The notes beneath the pieces are model-generated. The model did no database searches. It was not told the origin of the DNA and was given only the letters and a program-made list of their open reading frames with translations. A DNA stretch of 64,000 nucleotides, taken from positions 1,488,001-1,552,000 of the forward strand of contig NZ_OY781939.1 in the NCBI RefSeq assembly GCF_963677315.1, written 5' to 3'. The position numbers and the translations under genes were made by a program. This document shows, piece by piece, positions 36,685 through 45,542 of the stretch (position 1 is the stretch's first letter; every line of letters begins with the position of its first letter). The DNA comes from an uncultured Sphaerochaeta sp. GTDB lineage: Bacteria > Spirochaetota > Spirochaetia > Sphaerochaetales > Sphaerochaetaceae.

Positions 36685-36915
36685 AAAAACCTTGAAAACG
36701 TGTAATTTTCGCACTTCAAAAACCTTGAAAACGTGTAATTTTCGCACTTCAAAAACCTTGAAAACGTGTAATTTTCGCACTTCAAAAACCTTGAAAACGT
36801 GTAATTTTCGCACTTCAAAAACCTTGAAAATGTGTAATTTAGTGTTATAATAATTCTTGTAAAGGTGTTGTTTTATGATTTCAAAATCCTTGAGTACGTG
36901 ATTTATAGGGCTACA
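36685..36915 (+). repeat. 33-bp tandem repeat array, seven copies in register, leading into the DUF4143 ATPase gene
   Basis: Five nearly perfect 33-bp units share the core AAAAACCTTGAAAACGTGTA followed by ATTTTCGCACTTC. Their TTGAAA hexamers fall at 36692, 36725, 36758, 36791 and 36824. Two further degenerate units keep the same period: TTGTAA at 36857 and TTGAGT at 36890, the last ending just before the ATG at 36918. Each unit also holds a small inverted repeat, TTCAA-n5-TTGAA. There are no spacers, so it is not a CRISPR array. The sequence 36585-36684 before it is AT-rich with nothing recognised. Confidence 0.9.
36824..36851 (+). promoter_or_regulatory. Sigma-70 type promoter whose -35 lies in the last intact repeat
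   Basis: TTGAAA (36824-36829) and TATAAT (36846-36851) are 16 bp apart. The -35 is the hexamer present in every repeat unit, but only the fifth is followed by a -10. The transcript would start near 36858 and cross the two degenerate copies. Confidence 0.75.
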
Positions 36916-36917
36916 GC

Positions 36918-38273
36918 ATGATGAAGAGAAAAATTTCAGGTGCATTGAAGAAATGGAGACAAGAAGAACAAGGCCGTACTGCGCTTCTCATCGATGGAGC
37001 TCGTCGTGTCGGAAAAAGTTATATAGTTGAAGAGTTTGCTAAGGAAGAATATAAGAGCTATATCGTTATTGACTTCAATCGCGTGAACAAGGAAGTCAAG
37101 GAGCTCTTCATTAACTATCTGAATGACCTAGATACCTTATTCCTATACTTATCAAACTATTATAATGTAAAGTTGTATGAACGAGAGACCCTGATAATTC
37201 TTGATGAGGTTCAACTCTTTCCAAAAGCTCGGGCAGCCATAAAATATCTTGTTGGAGATGGAAGATATGACTATATAGAGACAGGTTCCCTTATGAGCAT
37301 CAAGACCAATGTACAAGACATTGTCATTCCTTCAGAAGAACGTCACTTGAGTATGTATCCGATGGATTTCGAGGAGTTTCTATGGGCTCTAGAAAATGAA
37401 ACACTTATGGACTACATAAGAAAATGTTTTTCAGAGAAGAAACCGATGGGACAGGTCCTTCATAGAAAAGCCATGGACTACTTCAGGCAATACCTCATTG
37501 TAGGAGGAATGCCACAAGCAGTTGAGGAATATATACGGACTCGTGACTTCGATCGGGTAGACCGAATTAAACGAGATATTCTCACATTGTATCGTGCTGA
37601 TATTATAAAACATGCCAAGGGCTATGAAATGAAAACAGAGCAAATCTTCGATGATATTCCTGCGCAGCTCCAGAAGCATGATAGGAAATTCACGGTATCC
37701 TCGTTAAAGAAAGAAGCACGTCTTCGTGATTATGAGGATGCTCTTTTCTGGCTAAATGACGCCATGATTGTGAACATCTGCTACAATTCCAGCGCACCAA
37801 CCATTGGGTTGAGACTAAACATGAACCGTATGACTCTTAAATGCTATATGGCAGATACAGGCCTACTCATCAGTCACGCATTTGATGAAAATGGAATTGT
37901 GAGTGAAGAGCTATACAAGAAAATACTCTTCGATAAGCTTGAAGTAAATCTTGGAATGATTGTAGAGAATATTGTGGCCCAGATGCTGGTAGCAGGGGGA
38001 CATAAGCTGTACTTTTATTATAATTCCTCACGTGAGGATACCTCTTCACGAATGGAAATTGATTTCCTGATAGCAAAAAACAAGATTAGCAACAGACACA
38101 ACATAAGCCCTATTGAGGTAAAATCCAGCAAGAATTATTCCTTAAAATCTCTGCAGAAATTCAAGGCAAAGTTTGCAGCACAACTACATACTCGCTATGT
38201 ATTACATCCCAGTGACCTAAAGATAGAAGAGGATATTATCTATCTCCCTCTGTATATGACATCGCTTCTGTGA
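36918..38273 (+). CDS. AAA ATPase with DUF4143 C-terminal domain
   Basis: A 451-residue protein. The N-terminal ATPase has Walker A GARRVGKS (residues 27-34) and Walker B LIILDEVQLF. Arg-containing segments such as EERHLSMYPMDFEEFLWALE follow. The C-terminal DUF4143 region has ARLRDYEDALFWLNDAMIV and ends in MEIDFLIAKN...ISPIEVKSS, an Asp...Glu-x-Lys pattern of a PD-(D/E)xK-like fold. The role of this family is not established; winged-helix and nuclease-like parts suggest DNA work or regulation. It is a single-gene unit under the repeat-borne promoter and is followed by a terminator. Confidence 0.88.
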   Translation: MMKRKISGALKKWRQEEQGRTALLIDGARRVGKSYIVEEFAKEEYKSYIVIDFNRVNKEVKELFINYLNDLDTLFLYLSNYYNVKLYERETLIILDEVQLFPKARAAIKYLVGDGRYDYIETGSLMSIKTNVQDIVIPSEERHLSMYPMDFEEFLWALENETLMDYIRKCFSEKKPMGQVLHRKAMDYFRQYLIVGGMPQAVEEYIRTRDFDRVDRIKRDILTLYRADIIKHAKGYEMKTEQIFDDIPAQLQKHDRKFTVSSLKKEARLRDYEDALFWLNDAMIVNICYNSSAPTIGLRLNMNRMTLKCYMADTGLLISHAFDENGIVSEELYKKILFDKLEVNLGMIVENIVAQMLVAGGHKLYFYYNSSREDTSSRMEIDFLIAKNKISNRHNISPIEVKSSKNYSLKSLQKFKAKFAAQLHTRYVLHPSDLKIEEDIIYLPLYMTSLL

Positions 38274-38370
38274 GATAGACCCAAATAATCATTTGAAAAA
38301 TCATACAAGCTATCTGTTCTACGCGCCAAACGCTACCCCATATAGTATCTAGTTTGCCCACTCATAGCAG

Positions 38371-38400
38371 TGTGGTGACAGGAAGCCTCCTGCCACCACA
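38371..38400. terminator. Bidirectional terminator between convergent genes
   Basis: TGTGGTGACAGGA (38371-38383) pairs with TCCTGCCACCACA (38388-38400) around a four-base loop, with one mismatch. It lies between the ATPase gene (ends 38273) and the convergent GH2 gene (ends 38447). T-rich sequence follows on the plus side. Confidence 0.7.
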
Positions 38401-38446
38401 TCATAGAAGACAAAGTCTTGTTTATTAGATGTCAAATACCAAAAAT

Positions 38447-40177
38447 CTATCCTTCGTTGATCTTCTTCATAGATTCTACCGGAATTTTGGGTTCTCTCTT
38501 CTCTGTGAGTAATCCATTCCTCTCTGTTGCAACATCAGTAAGTTGGGTATAGCAGTAGCCTTGTACAATACTACTCGCTTGGAGAGCCTTAAAAAGCGAA
38601 GCAAGATGCTTCTCGAAAGATTCAGCAGTTGTATCAGCGGTATACCCCCAGGATTCCTGAGAATCTGCACTACCCTCTTCAATGAATTTGATTCCACCAA
38701 ATTCACTCACTAGGATCGGTTTACCGTTCGATGTATAGCCATTGATAAAATGTTCTTTTCCCGCGGGTTTGAATGATAAAAGAGCATTGGTTGTTAGATA
38801 ATGCTTTGCAAACTCTTCTGCATTCCCTTCATAATCATGTACTGACCAAATATCACCGCAAGTGTGCTCCCAACCATCATTATCGACAACAAGCCTTGTA
38901 CCATCGATTGACTTTGTCATTTGCACGAGAGCATTACAATGAGCTTGTTGTTCCTTGCTCGTCAATACCTCTTGGATACCCCATGATTCGTTTAATGGAG
39001 TCCAAACAACAATACATGGATGATTATAGTCACGTACGAGAACATCCATCCATTCCTTGTACATTCTTGAAGCATAGGAGACCGAATAGTTATGCGCTGA
39101 ACCAATCTCACCCCAAACCAACAACCCCATCTTATCTGCATGGAACAGAAACCGAGGATCCTCTACCTTCTGATGTTTTCTTACTCCATTGAACCCCATC
39201 GCCTTGACGAGTTTGATATCCTCAACGAATGAATCATCTGAAGGTGCTGTCATCAATGATTCTGGCCAGTACCCTTGATCAAGGACCAACCGTTGAAAAT
39301 ATGGTCGATTATTCAGCATGAAGATACCATTCTCAATGGAAATCTTTCGCATTCCAAAATATGATTGCACCTCATCAGCAACAGAAAAAGAACCTTTCAA
39401 CCTAAAATTGACATCAAACAACCTTGGGTTTTCAGGGGACCAAGCCATATCTTCATAGAAATTCCAATGTCGTTGTGCTGTATCCTGCAATAATATCTTG
39501 AAGCTACCCTTTAGACTTTTCGTATTTATTGCAATGGAAGCAATCGAAAGACCTTCGAAGAAGAGCTCTGTCTCAAAAACATGGTCTTTCTCCCCCACAA
39601 GACGATAATCAAATTTTACAGCCTTTTCATCAAATAACGGGGTAATCCTCACTGAAGCAATATAGCTCTGGGGTACATACTCAATCCATACACTTTGCCA
39701 AATGCCACAGGAATGCATATAAAAAATACTCTTGGGCTTTTCTTCCCAATACTGTTTTCCTCGAGGAATCTCCATATCGTAAGGGTCATCATTGACTTTG
39801 AGCATTACAACTGTTTCAGACCCAAACTGTACATTGTCGGTGATATCAACTGAAAAAGAAGTCTGGCCACCTTCGTGTGTCAGAACTAAATCTCCGTTAA
39901 CTCTAACCTCACAGAAATAATCAACAGCCCCAAAGTGCAGTATAACCCGATGCCCATCATATTGCTTATCAAGCATAAACCTCTTACGGTACCATACCGT
40001 TTCGTGAAATGCAGTATCACCAATCCCCGACATTGCTGCTTCATATACAAAGGGAACAGTAATTTGGCTATTAAAAATCGGTTGATCAAATGAGAACTCC
40101 CAGGTTCCATTCAAAGAGAGCCAGTGCTCTCTGATAAAATTCGGTCTCGGGTACTCTCCCCTCGGGACAACTTGCAT
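38447..40177 (-). CDS. Glycoside hydrolase family 2
   Basis: A 576-residue enzyme. Residues 1-110 are the jelly-roll sugar-binding domain (LNGTWEFSFDQPIF, then ETVWYRKRF). The TIM barrel has the acid/base glutamate in WTPLNESWG (Asn396-Glu397) and the nucleophile in PILVSEFGGI (Glu492). It is shorter than LacZ and resembles small GH2 enzymes with beta-galactosidase, beta-glucuronidase or beta-mannosidase activity. There is no signal peptide, so it acts in the cytoplasm on imported oligosaccharides. The ATG at 40177 has GGAGGAAT upstream. It is the last gene of the third importer operon. Confidence 0.9.
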   Translation of the reverse strand: MQVVPRGEYPRPNFIREHWLSLNGTWEFSFDQPIFNSQITVPFVYEAAMSGIGDTAFHETVWYRKRFMLDKQYDGHRVILHFGAVDYFCEVRVNGDLVLTHEGGQTSFSVDITDNVQFGSETVVMLKVNDDPYDMEIPRGKQYWEEKPKSIFYMHSCGIWQSVWIEYVPQSYIASVRITPLFDEKAVKFDYRLVGEKDHVFETELFFEGLSIASIAINTKSLKGSFKILLQDTAQRHWNFYEDMAWSPENPRLFDVNFRLKGSFSVADEVQSYFGMRKISIENGIFMLNNRPYFQRLVLDQGYWPESLMTAPSDDSFVEDIKLVKAMGFNGVRKHQKVEDPRFLFHADKMGLLVWGEIGSAHNYSVSYASRMYKEWMDVLVRDYNHPCIVVWTPLNESWGIQEVLTSKEQQAHCNALVQMTKSIDGTRLVVDNDGWEHTCGDIWSVHDYEGNAEEFAKHYLTTNALLSFKPAGKEHFINGYTSNGKPILVSEFGGIKFIEEGSADSQESWGYTADTTAESFEKHLASLFKALQASSIVQGYCYTQLTDVATERNGLLTEKREPKIPVESMKKINEG

Positions 40178-40201
40178 ATATTCCTCCAAAATTGTTTCCT
40201 A

Positions 40202-42133
40202 TTAATCTAAACAGGTGAGTGCAACCTCAGCACTATCCATGAGCGAGCTAACATATCGTATTCCAGCTTTTCCATATAGAAATGGATTTTCTGAATCTCT
40301 GTAGGTAATGACCAGCTTGCTTTCTAAAAAAATCTGAATGTCTTGTTCTTTTGCGATTACCAGGATAGAAAGAGGTTTACCAAGAAACTCAGTATGTGGA
40401 ACCTCAACCAGAGTCTCTTGGCAATACATGTGCTTGTACAAAGTGACGTTTTCAGCGCTGATCATACAACTATAACCATTGAAGTAATTTCGTCCGAGAA
40501 CGGGATCTTTGCCTTCTCCACCTTCGGCCAAATCTGTCACCCGGAAAATTACACCAAAAGCTCCATCTGGCCCCATCTGGTTTCGCTTAATTACTGCATT
40601 CAATCTGAACGCACTTGTATAGGTATCCCCACACACATATTTCCCATAAGAGCCTTTAGGCTTCCATTGTTGAGAGGCCTTCAATTTTCTAGCACGTCTG
40701 TGAATAAGCAAATACTGTTCAGGACTTCCGCAGCGTAAAGTCTTGATACCCTTCTCAAGATGAATCTTCTCACAATTTTGTCGCACCACATCCAAATCAT
40801 TATCAAGTGAAGTTCTATGCACAAGATAGGTATCAGAACGAGGAACATTCAAAACGCATGATTTACGTGCTCTTACCCTAGCAGGAAGAGGAATCGGAAG
40901 CTCTTCGAAGGCTTGCATTGAAGACCCATAAGAGAGCTGTACATGTTTGATTATCCTCTCATCACATCCAGGAATACTCCCAACTGGACCAATATTTTGC
41001 TGGGGAACCTGAATAGTTGTAAGTAGTAATCCATTAAGCTGAATCGTTACTATTCCATCATGCGATCGCAATATAAACGTATGAGAAACAGTTGGCTTTA
41101 CTTTAAAAGGGAGAGGCCCTGTATACAGCACACGCGTCTGGTTTCTAACAATAAGCATTTGTTCAGCAGTTATAGAAACAGTCAACAATCCAAAACAGAC
41201 TCCAAATGGCAGTACAGCAGAAATCAATGAAATTTCTCCCACCGCCTCTGTAACATCATAATCCCTATAAGGTTTCCATTCCTGTTGATTGGAGGAAATA
41301 ATTTTCGTAGTTACATCAGGAAGATTTGGAACTGGTTGCTGGTAATCACAATGCCCCAGTACACTCACCCCACTTGGGGAGAAAGAAACGGGGGCAATAC
41401 TAAAATCACGACTCCTGTCTTTGTTTAGATTATGGTACGCCATATAACGTACTTGAAGATCTGGCCCCCAAACCGTTGAACAATGGCCCAGACCAACACA
41501 AGGTCCATTTGTTTGTACTAAAATTGGTTGGGCAGAAACATTCTTATACGGCCCTAAAGGGTTGGTACTTACTGCACAATAAATACGATATCCCTTGCTG
41601 AGATAGTGATTCCCGCAATATGTCAAATAATAAAGACCGTCATCCTTGATCACTTGAGGTCCCTCTGTCCATCCTATGTCAGTCTTGCACACCACTACCG
41701 TTTCGCCTGGCTCTGAAGGACTCTGCATGGCACACCCAAGTACCCCTCTGTCATCTGCCCAATAAAGATACAGATTCCCGTTATCATCAACAAATGGAGA
41801 TCCATCCAGACTTCTTTCTAGTCCTTCAGCATAGAGAGTAAAGGGTCCTGTTGGTGATGTACTTCGTAGAACACTGTGTCCAGTTCCTGATGGGGATGTA
41901 TACATATAGAACCAACCGTTTATATAGATTACCTCAGGAGCAAATGGAACCAGGTCTCCAAAAAGACTCTCCGAAATGACGGGACCTTCTTCCTTCCAAG
42001 AGACTAGGTCAGAAGAACTCCAGCAGAGAATTTGTGGGTGGGTTACATAGAGATAATACGTTCCATCAAACCGAAAGACGAATGGATCTGGACGTGACCC
42101 GTCGTGAGAAAGAGGATTTGTATAGGTTTGCAT
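40202..42133 (-). CDS. Glycoside hydrolase family 43 with C-terminal beta-sandwich domains
   Basis: A 643-residue protein. The five-bladed propeller carries the three catalytic acids: Asp16 in RPDPFVFRFDGTYYLY, a second Asp in SLDGSPFVDDNGNLYLYWAD, and the general acid Glu in GWTEGPQVI. APEVIYINGWFYMYTSPSG is also typical. The second half has two beta-rich regions resembling concanavalin-type domains, the last ending GKAGIRYVSSLMDSAEVALT. Family GH43 acts on arabinosides and xylosides, some on galactans. With no signal peptide and an importer upstream, the substrate is probably an imported arabino- or xylo-oligosaccharide. It sits five bases below the permease gene. Confidence 0.88.
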   Translation of the reverse strand: MQTYTNPLSHDGSRPDPFVFRFDGTYYLYVTHPQILCWSSSDLVSWKEEGPVISESLFGDLVPFAPEVIYINGWFYMYTSPSGTGHSVLRSTSPTGPFTLYAEGLERSLDGSPFVDDNGNLYLYWADDRGVLGCAMQSPSEPGETVVVCKTDIGWTEGPQVIKDDGLYYLTYCGNHYLSKGYRIYCAVSTNPLGPYKNVSAQPILVQTNGPCVGLGHCSTVWGPDLQVRYMAYHNLNKDRSRDFSIAPVSFSPSGVSVLGHCDYQQPVPNLPDVTTKIISSNQQEWKPYRDYDVTEAVGEISLISAVLPFGVCFGLLTVSITAEQMLIVRNQTRVLYTGPLPFKVKPTVSHTFILRSHDGIVTIQLNGLLLTTIQVPQQNIGPVGSIPGCDERIIKHVQLSYGSSMQAFEELPIPLPARVRARKSCVLNVPRSDTYLVHRTSLDNDLDVVRQNCEKIHLEKGIKTLRCGSPEQYLLIHRRARKLKASQQWKPKGSYGKYVCGDTYTSAFRLNAVIKRNQMGPDGAFGVIFRVTDLAEGGEGKDPVLGRNYFNGYSCMISAENVTLYKHMYCQETLVEVPHTEFLGKPLSILVIAKEQDIQIFLESKLVITYRDSENPFLYGKAGIRYVSSLMDSAEVALTCLD

Positions 42134-42138
42134 TACAA

Positions 42139-42993
42139 TTATCCTTTAATTCCTGTCATTGCGAAGGAATCAACAAAATATTTTTGGCAAAGCACAAAGA
42201 GCACAAGTACAGGAAGCACTGCGATAAGGGATGCAGCCATCACAAGCGGGATATCAGTCTGCTGGGCGTAGTGCGAGTTCATCATTGCTATTGCCACCTG
42301 TACTGTCTGCTTATCCCTGCTATGGGTGAAGATCAGGGGACCAAAATAGTCATTCCATGTTGCCATAAACAGAAGAATGGTATTTGCAACAATCGCAGTC
42401 TTCATGAGAGGGAGATAAATTCTCCAATAAATGCCAAAGTACGAGGCTCCATCAATTTTTGCTGCCTCAAGTAAGTCTTTTGGGAGCCCACTCAGGTACT
42501 GCTTCAAGAAGAAAATCATATTTATATTACAGAGAGAAGCAGGGACAATCAGAGGCAACAACGTATCAATCCACTTCATCTTTGAATACAGGATGAATTG
42601 AGGTACGAGCAACACTACCACAGGAATCATCATAGTAGTGAGCAATATGGTAAAAATCACCTGTTTGTATGGGATGTATAACTTGGAGAAAGCAAAGGCT
42701 GCCATCGAGGATGTTATAGTTGCAAAACAGACGACTGATAGAGAAACAATTGCACTGTTTAAAATACCTGTTGCTAGATTCGAAACCTCCCATACAGCAC
42801 GATAATTCTCCCAATCCACCGGATTGGGGATCCAAGTCGGGGGAATGGTATATACGAGATTGGCATGCTTAAGAGAAGTACTAATCATCCAAACAAAAGG
42901 AAGAATCATGGTCAAGGCTCCCAATAGAAGAATAGCCCAGACAGAGTACCTAAGAAGAAAATGTTTTATTTCCTTATTATTAATCGCCTTCAT
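42139..42993 (-). CDS. Sugar ABC transporter permease, MalG type
   Basis: About 284 residues with six spans. The EAA loop DLLEAAKIDGASYFGIYWRI followed by YLPLM is of the standard form, and the end YFVDSFAMTGIKG is typical of CUT1 MalG proteins. The ATG at 42993 has a GGTGGG site upstream and overlaps the MalF-type gene by 14 bases; the frame is also open six codons further upstream. It feeds the GH43/GH2 pair downstream. Confidence 0.92.
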   Translation of the reverse strand: MKAINNKEIKHFLLRYSVWAILLLGALTMILPFVWMISTSLKHANLVYTIPPTWIPNPVDWENYRAVWEVSNLATGILNSAIVSLSVVCFATITSSMAAFAFSKLYIPYKQVIFTILLTTMMIPVVVLLVPQFILYSKMKWIDTLLPLIVPASLCNINMIFFLKQYLSGLPKDLLEAAKIDGASYFGIYWRIYLPLMKTAIVANTILLFMATWNDYFGPLIFTHSRDKQTVQVAIAMMNSHYAQQTDIPLVMAASLIAVLPVLVLFVLCQKYFVDSFAMTGIKG

Positions 42994-43873
42994 ACACCCA
43001 CCATTTGGCAACTGAAAGTTGCAAGACTGTTAAGAGAAGAATGAAAATTCCAAACAAAGTTGCTGTGGCACTTGCATACCCCATTTGACTCGACTGAAAC
43101 GCTTTTTGCCAGATGTAATATACAATGGTAGCAACACCATACCCACGTCCTCCATCAGGAACAAATAATTGAATCTCTATGAATGTCTGCAAGGACCCAA
43201 TAAGCCCGACAACCGCGAGATAGAATGTGGTTGGTGTTATGAGCGGAAAGGTAATCCTTAGAAATTGTTGAGTCTTAGTTGCACCATCAATTTCTGCCGC
43301 CTCATAATACGTTTTTGAAATACTCTTCAATACAGCCAAGTAATATATAGAAATAATCCCAATGAATTTCCAGGTGATCATGAGCACAATCATTCTCTTG
43401 GTCCATACCGGGTCATTCAACCAATCAATTGGACCAACACCGAACAGGGAAAGGAGATGGCTTACCAACCCAAATTCTGAATTGAACAACCATTTCCATA
43501 TGATAACCAATGCCACAATGGATGAAATGTAGGGCAAATAATAGATAACTCGAAAGAGTCGTTCCCATGGTATTTTCTTATGGCAGGCATAGGCAAACAG
43601 CAACCCAAAAAATAGATACAAAGGAATGGGTATCAGCATATAGAAGGTGTTGCTCAAGGCAGTCCAGAATTTTGGATCTGAGAGCAATTTCGAATAATTA
43701 CGCCAACCTACAAAACTCCTGTTGGGAGAAAGAATATTCCAGTTGGTAAAACTGGCATATACACAAACAAAGAGAGGCAATGCAAAAAATACAAGGAAAT
43801 AGATAATTGTTGGAGCAATGAACAACACTCCTGCTATACCCTCTTTACGTTTCATGGAACTTATTTGCTTCAT
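42980..43873 (-). CDS. Sugar ABC transporter permease, MalF type
   Basis: A 297-residue permease with six spans. The EAA loop TYYEAAEIDGATKTQQFLRI followed by TFPLI is complete. The start at 43873 has only a weak ribosome site (TAGG), which suits coupling to the binding-protein message upstream. It forms the channel with the MalG-type protein. Its gene follows a hairpin, as in the other importers here. Confidence 0.92.
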   Translation of the reverse strand: MKQISSMKRKEGIAGVLFIAPTIIYFLVFFALPLFVCVYASFTNWNILSPNRSFVGWRNYSKLLSDPKFWTALSNTFYMLIPIPLYLFFGLLFAYACHKKIPWERLFRVIYYLPYISSIVALVIIWKWLFNSEFGLVSHLLSLFGVGPIDWLNDPVWTKRMIVLMITWKFIGIISIYYLAVLKSISKTYYEAAEIDGATKTQQFLRITFPLITPTTFYLAVVGLIGSLQTFIEIQLFVPDGGRGYGVATIVYYIWQKAFQSSQMGYASATATLFGIFILLLTVLQLSVAKWWVYEGD

Positions 43874-43894
43874 AGTAACCTACTATTGGAATCC

Positions 43895-43920
43895 CCCGCA
43901 CCCATGCATTCAAGTGCGGG
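43895..43920 (-). terminator. Hairpin between binding-protein and permease genes
   Basis: CCCGCAC (43895-43901) pairs with GTGCGGG (43914-43920) with a 12-base loop, in the 75-base gap after the binding-protein stop. There is no U tract, so it may act as a 3'-end protecting structure. Confidence 0.6.
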
Positions 43921-43948
43921 AGACTTAAATATTCAATAATTCCTGAAC

Positions 43949-45283
43949 TTACAAAGAGAATTCTTTGCTCAGTGCAATGCTATCGTCAAGCATCCGTTGG
44001 ATTCCTGGCTTGAACTCCTTGCAAAAACTTTCAGCAGTTCTCTCTCCGTTAAGGACTACACCAACGTTGGAATTGAAATCAGCAAACCATTCCTGGGTGA
44101 AAGTCTTTGACTGGGTTGCAACACGAGCATGGTTTTCCAGGATATCAAAAAGAACCTGTTTGTTTTCTGGATCCTGTTCCAACTTGGCAAACTCCTCATA
44201 GGCCATGTCCTTGAGCATAGGAATTGCCTGACCTTTCTGATATGTGGTTCTCTGTGAATTTTCATTGAATGCCAGATATGCAGCAAGATTGAAAGCTTCC
44301 TCAGGGTGTTTTGTCTGAGAGGATACACTCAGCCCTGCACTACCAAACCAAATTTCGCTGTTCCCAGTACGGGGACTTACCGGCCAATTCATGACATCAA
44401 AGGTGAAATCACAGTTTTGCCAGAAGTCACCAAGACTCCAGGTTCCTGCCCCTACCATTGCAAGTTTGCCTTGCTTGAAGCGGTCATAGTCACTCAACGA
44501 TGCACTTTCAGAAATGGAAGGTGCTACATGATGCACAAGGTTTAGATCTGCAACCCATTGCAAAGCTTCGATGAAGGCAGGATCATCAATGGTCACCTGG
44601 CTCAGGGTCTCCTGGTCCACGAACTCTGCACCATTGGACCAAACTGCAGATTCTAGTGAATATGCTCCAGTACCATATACTTTCTCATCACCAGTACCAG
44701 TGGTGAGCTTCTTTGCTGCATCTAGATAGTCATTCCAATCCCATGGATCAGAAGCAGAAGGAGGTACGATCCCAGCGGCATTAAAGAGGTCAACATTGTA
44801 AAAAATGGGGAAGACACTTACATCTTTAGGCAACGCATATACATCACCACTTCCTAACATCTCACCGTCATACCGATACAAGTCAATGATGCTTGACCAT
44901 ACATTATCTTCATTGAAAATTTCATTATTTTCCACGTACGAGGTAATATTTAGCAGATTACCTGTTGCAGTATATTTCATGAACTTATCTATCTGGCAGT
45001 AGAACACGTCAGGGGCGGATCCCGCACCAATCATTGCCTGGAGCTTGGTATCAAACTCATTATCAGCAACAACGATGTATTCAACTTCCACATCTGGATA
45101 ATCTTGCTCGAAGGTATCAATCATGGTTTGATAGGTATCAATTTCTGCATCGGTTCCCCAGCCCATGAATGTCAATTTAATCTTACCATCTTCTTGTGAA
45201 TCCTTCTGTCCTGCTGCTGACAGGGGAAGCACGAGAAGTAGTGCCAGACACACAAAACCCACCATTCGTTTGAACATAGTCAT
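43949..45283 (-). CDS. Sugar ABC transporter solute-binding protein (family 1)
   Basis: About 444 residues. A signal peptide (MFKRMVGFVCLALLLVLPLS) is followed by AAGQKDSQEDG, a polar mature start. The body has VAD-NEFDTKLQAMIGAGSAPD and VYALPKDVSVFPIFYNVDLF, then AMVGAGTWSLGDFW, a normal family-1 sugar-binding pattern. It begins the operon that continues through two permeases, GH43 and GH2. The ATG at 45283 has AAGGAG upstream, and a good promoter lies about 60 bases before it. The divergent ArsR-type regulator is the likely controller. Confidence 0.92.
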   Translation of the reverse strand: MTMFKRMVGFVCLALLLVLPLSAAGQKDSQEDGKIKLTFMGWGTDAEIDTYQTMIDTFEQDYPDVEVEYIVVADNEFDTKLQAMIGAGSAPDVFYCQIDKFMKYTATGNLLNITSYVENNEIFNEDNVWSSIIDLYRYDGEMLGSGDVYALPKDVSVFPIFYNVDLFNAAGIVPPSASDPWDWNDYLDAAKKLTTGTGDEKVYGTGAYSLESAVWSNGAEFVDQETLSQVTIDDPAFIEALQWVADLNLVHHVAPSISESASLSDYDRFKQGKLAMVGAGTWSLGDFWQNCDFTFDVMNWPVSPRTGNSEIWFGSAGLSVSSQTKHPEEAFNLAAYLAFNENSQRTTYQKGQAIPMLKDMAYEEFAKLEQDPENKQVLFDILENHARVATQSKTFTQEWFADFNSNVGVVLNGERTAESFCKEFKPGIQRMLDDSIALSKEFSL

Positions 45284-45343
45284 TTCATTTCTCCTTTTCG
45301 TAATCCTGCTATAAAGCATAGATTATGTTTCTTTACCGACTGA

Positions 45344-45371
45344 AGTGTATCACAAACCTCATATATGTCAA
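45344..45371 (-). promoter_or_regulatory. Promoter of the binding protein-GH43-GH2 operon
   Basis: On the minus strand TTGACA (45366-45371) and TACACT (45344-45349) are 16 bp apart, and a TG precedes the -10 by one base. An ATATATG-type direct repeat overlaps the -35 and recurs around 45400, a possible operator. Confidence 0.7.
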
Positions 45372-45493
45372 TATTTTTGTTTCATTTTAGGCTATTTTGC
45401 ATATATCGAGTTGTTATTAAACATAAATATTATTTTAATAGACAATCAAACGTGATTTACCAATAATTATCCTGTTCTTTATCTAAAAGAAAA

Positions 45494-45502
45494 TGCTATA
45501 CT
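45494..45502 (+). promoter_or_regulatory. Extended -10 promoter of the ArsR-type regulator
   Basis: TG-C-TATACT forms an extended -10 about 40 bases before the regulator's ATG at 45543. The ATG has AAGGAG at 45531-45536. The -35 region is poor. It points away from the sugar operon promoter 130 bases to the left. Confidence 0.55.
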
Positions 45503-45542
45503 GTTTTCCATAACACAACAATGGCTCAAGAAGGAGAACTCC

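Noticed and set aside
36685..36915. CRISPR-like array
   Set aside because: Units are contiguous with no unique spacers, and no cas gene is near.
36643..36945. Minus-strand 100-codon frame with an 11-residue repeat (KLHVFKVFEVR)
   Set aside because: It is the 33-bp DNA repeat read on the other strand; 33 is divisible by three so the frame stays open. There is no ribosome site, and it runs into the ATPase gene.
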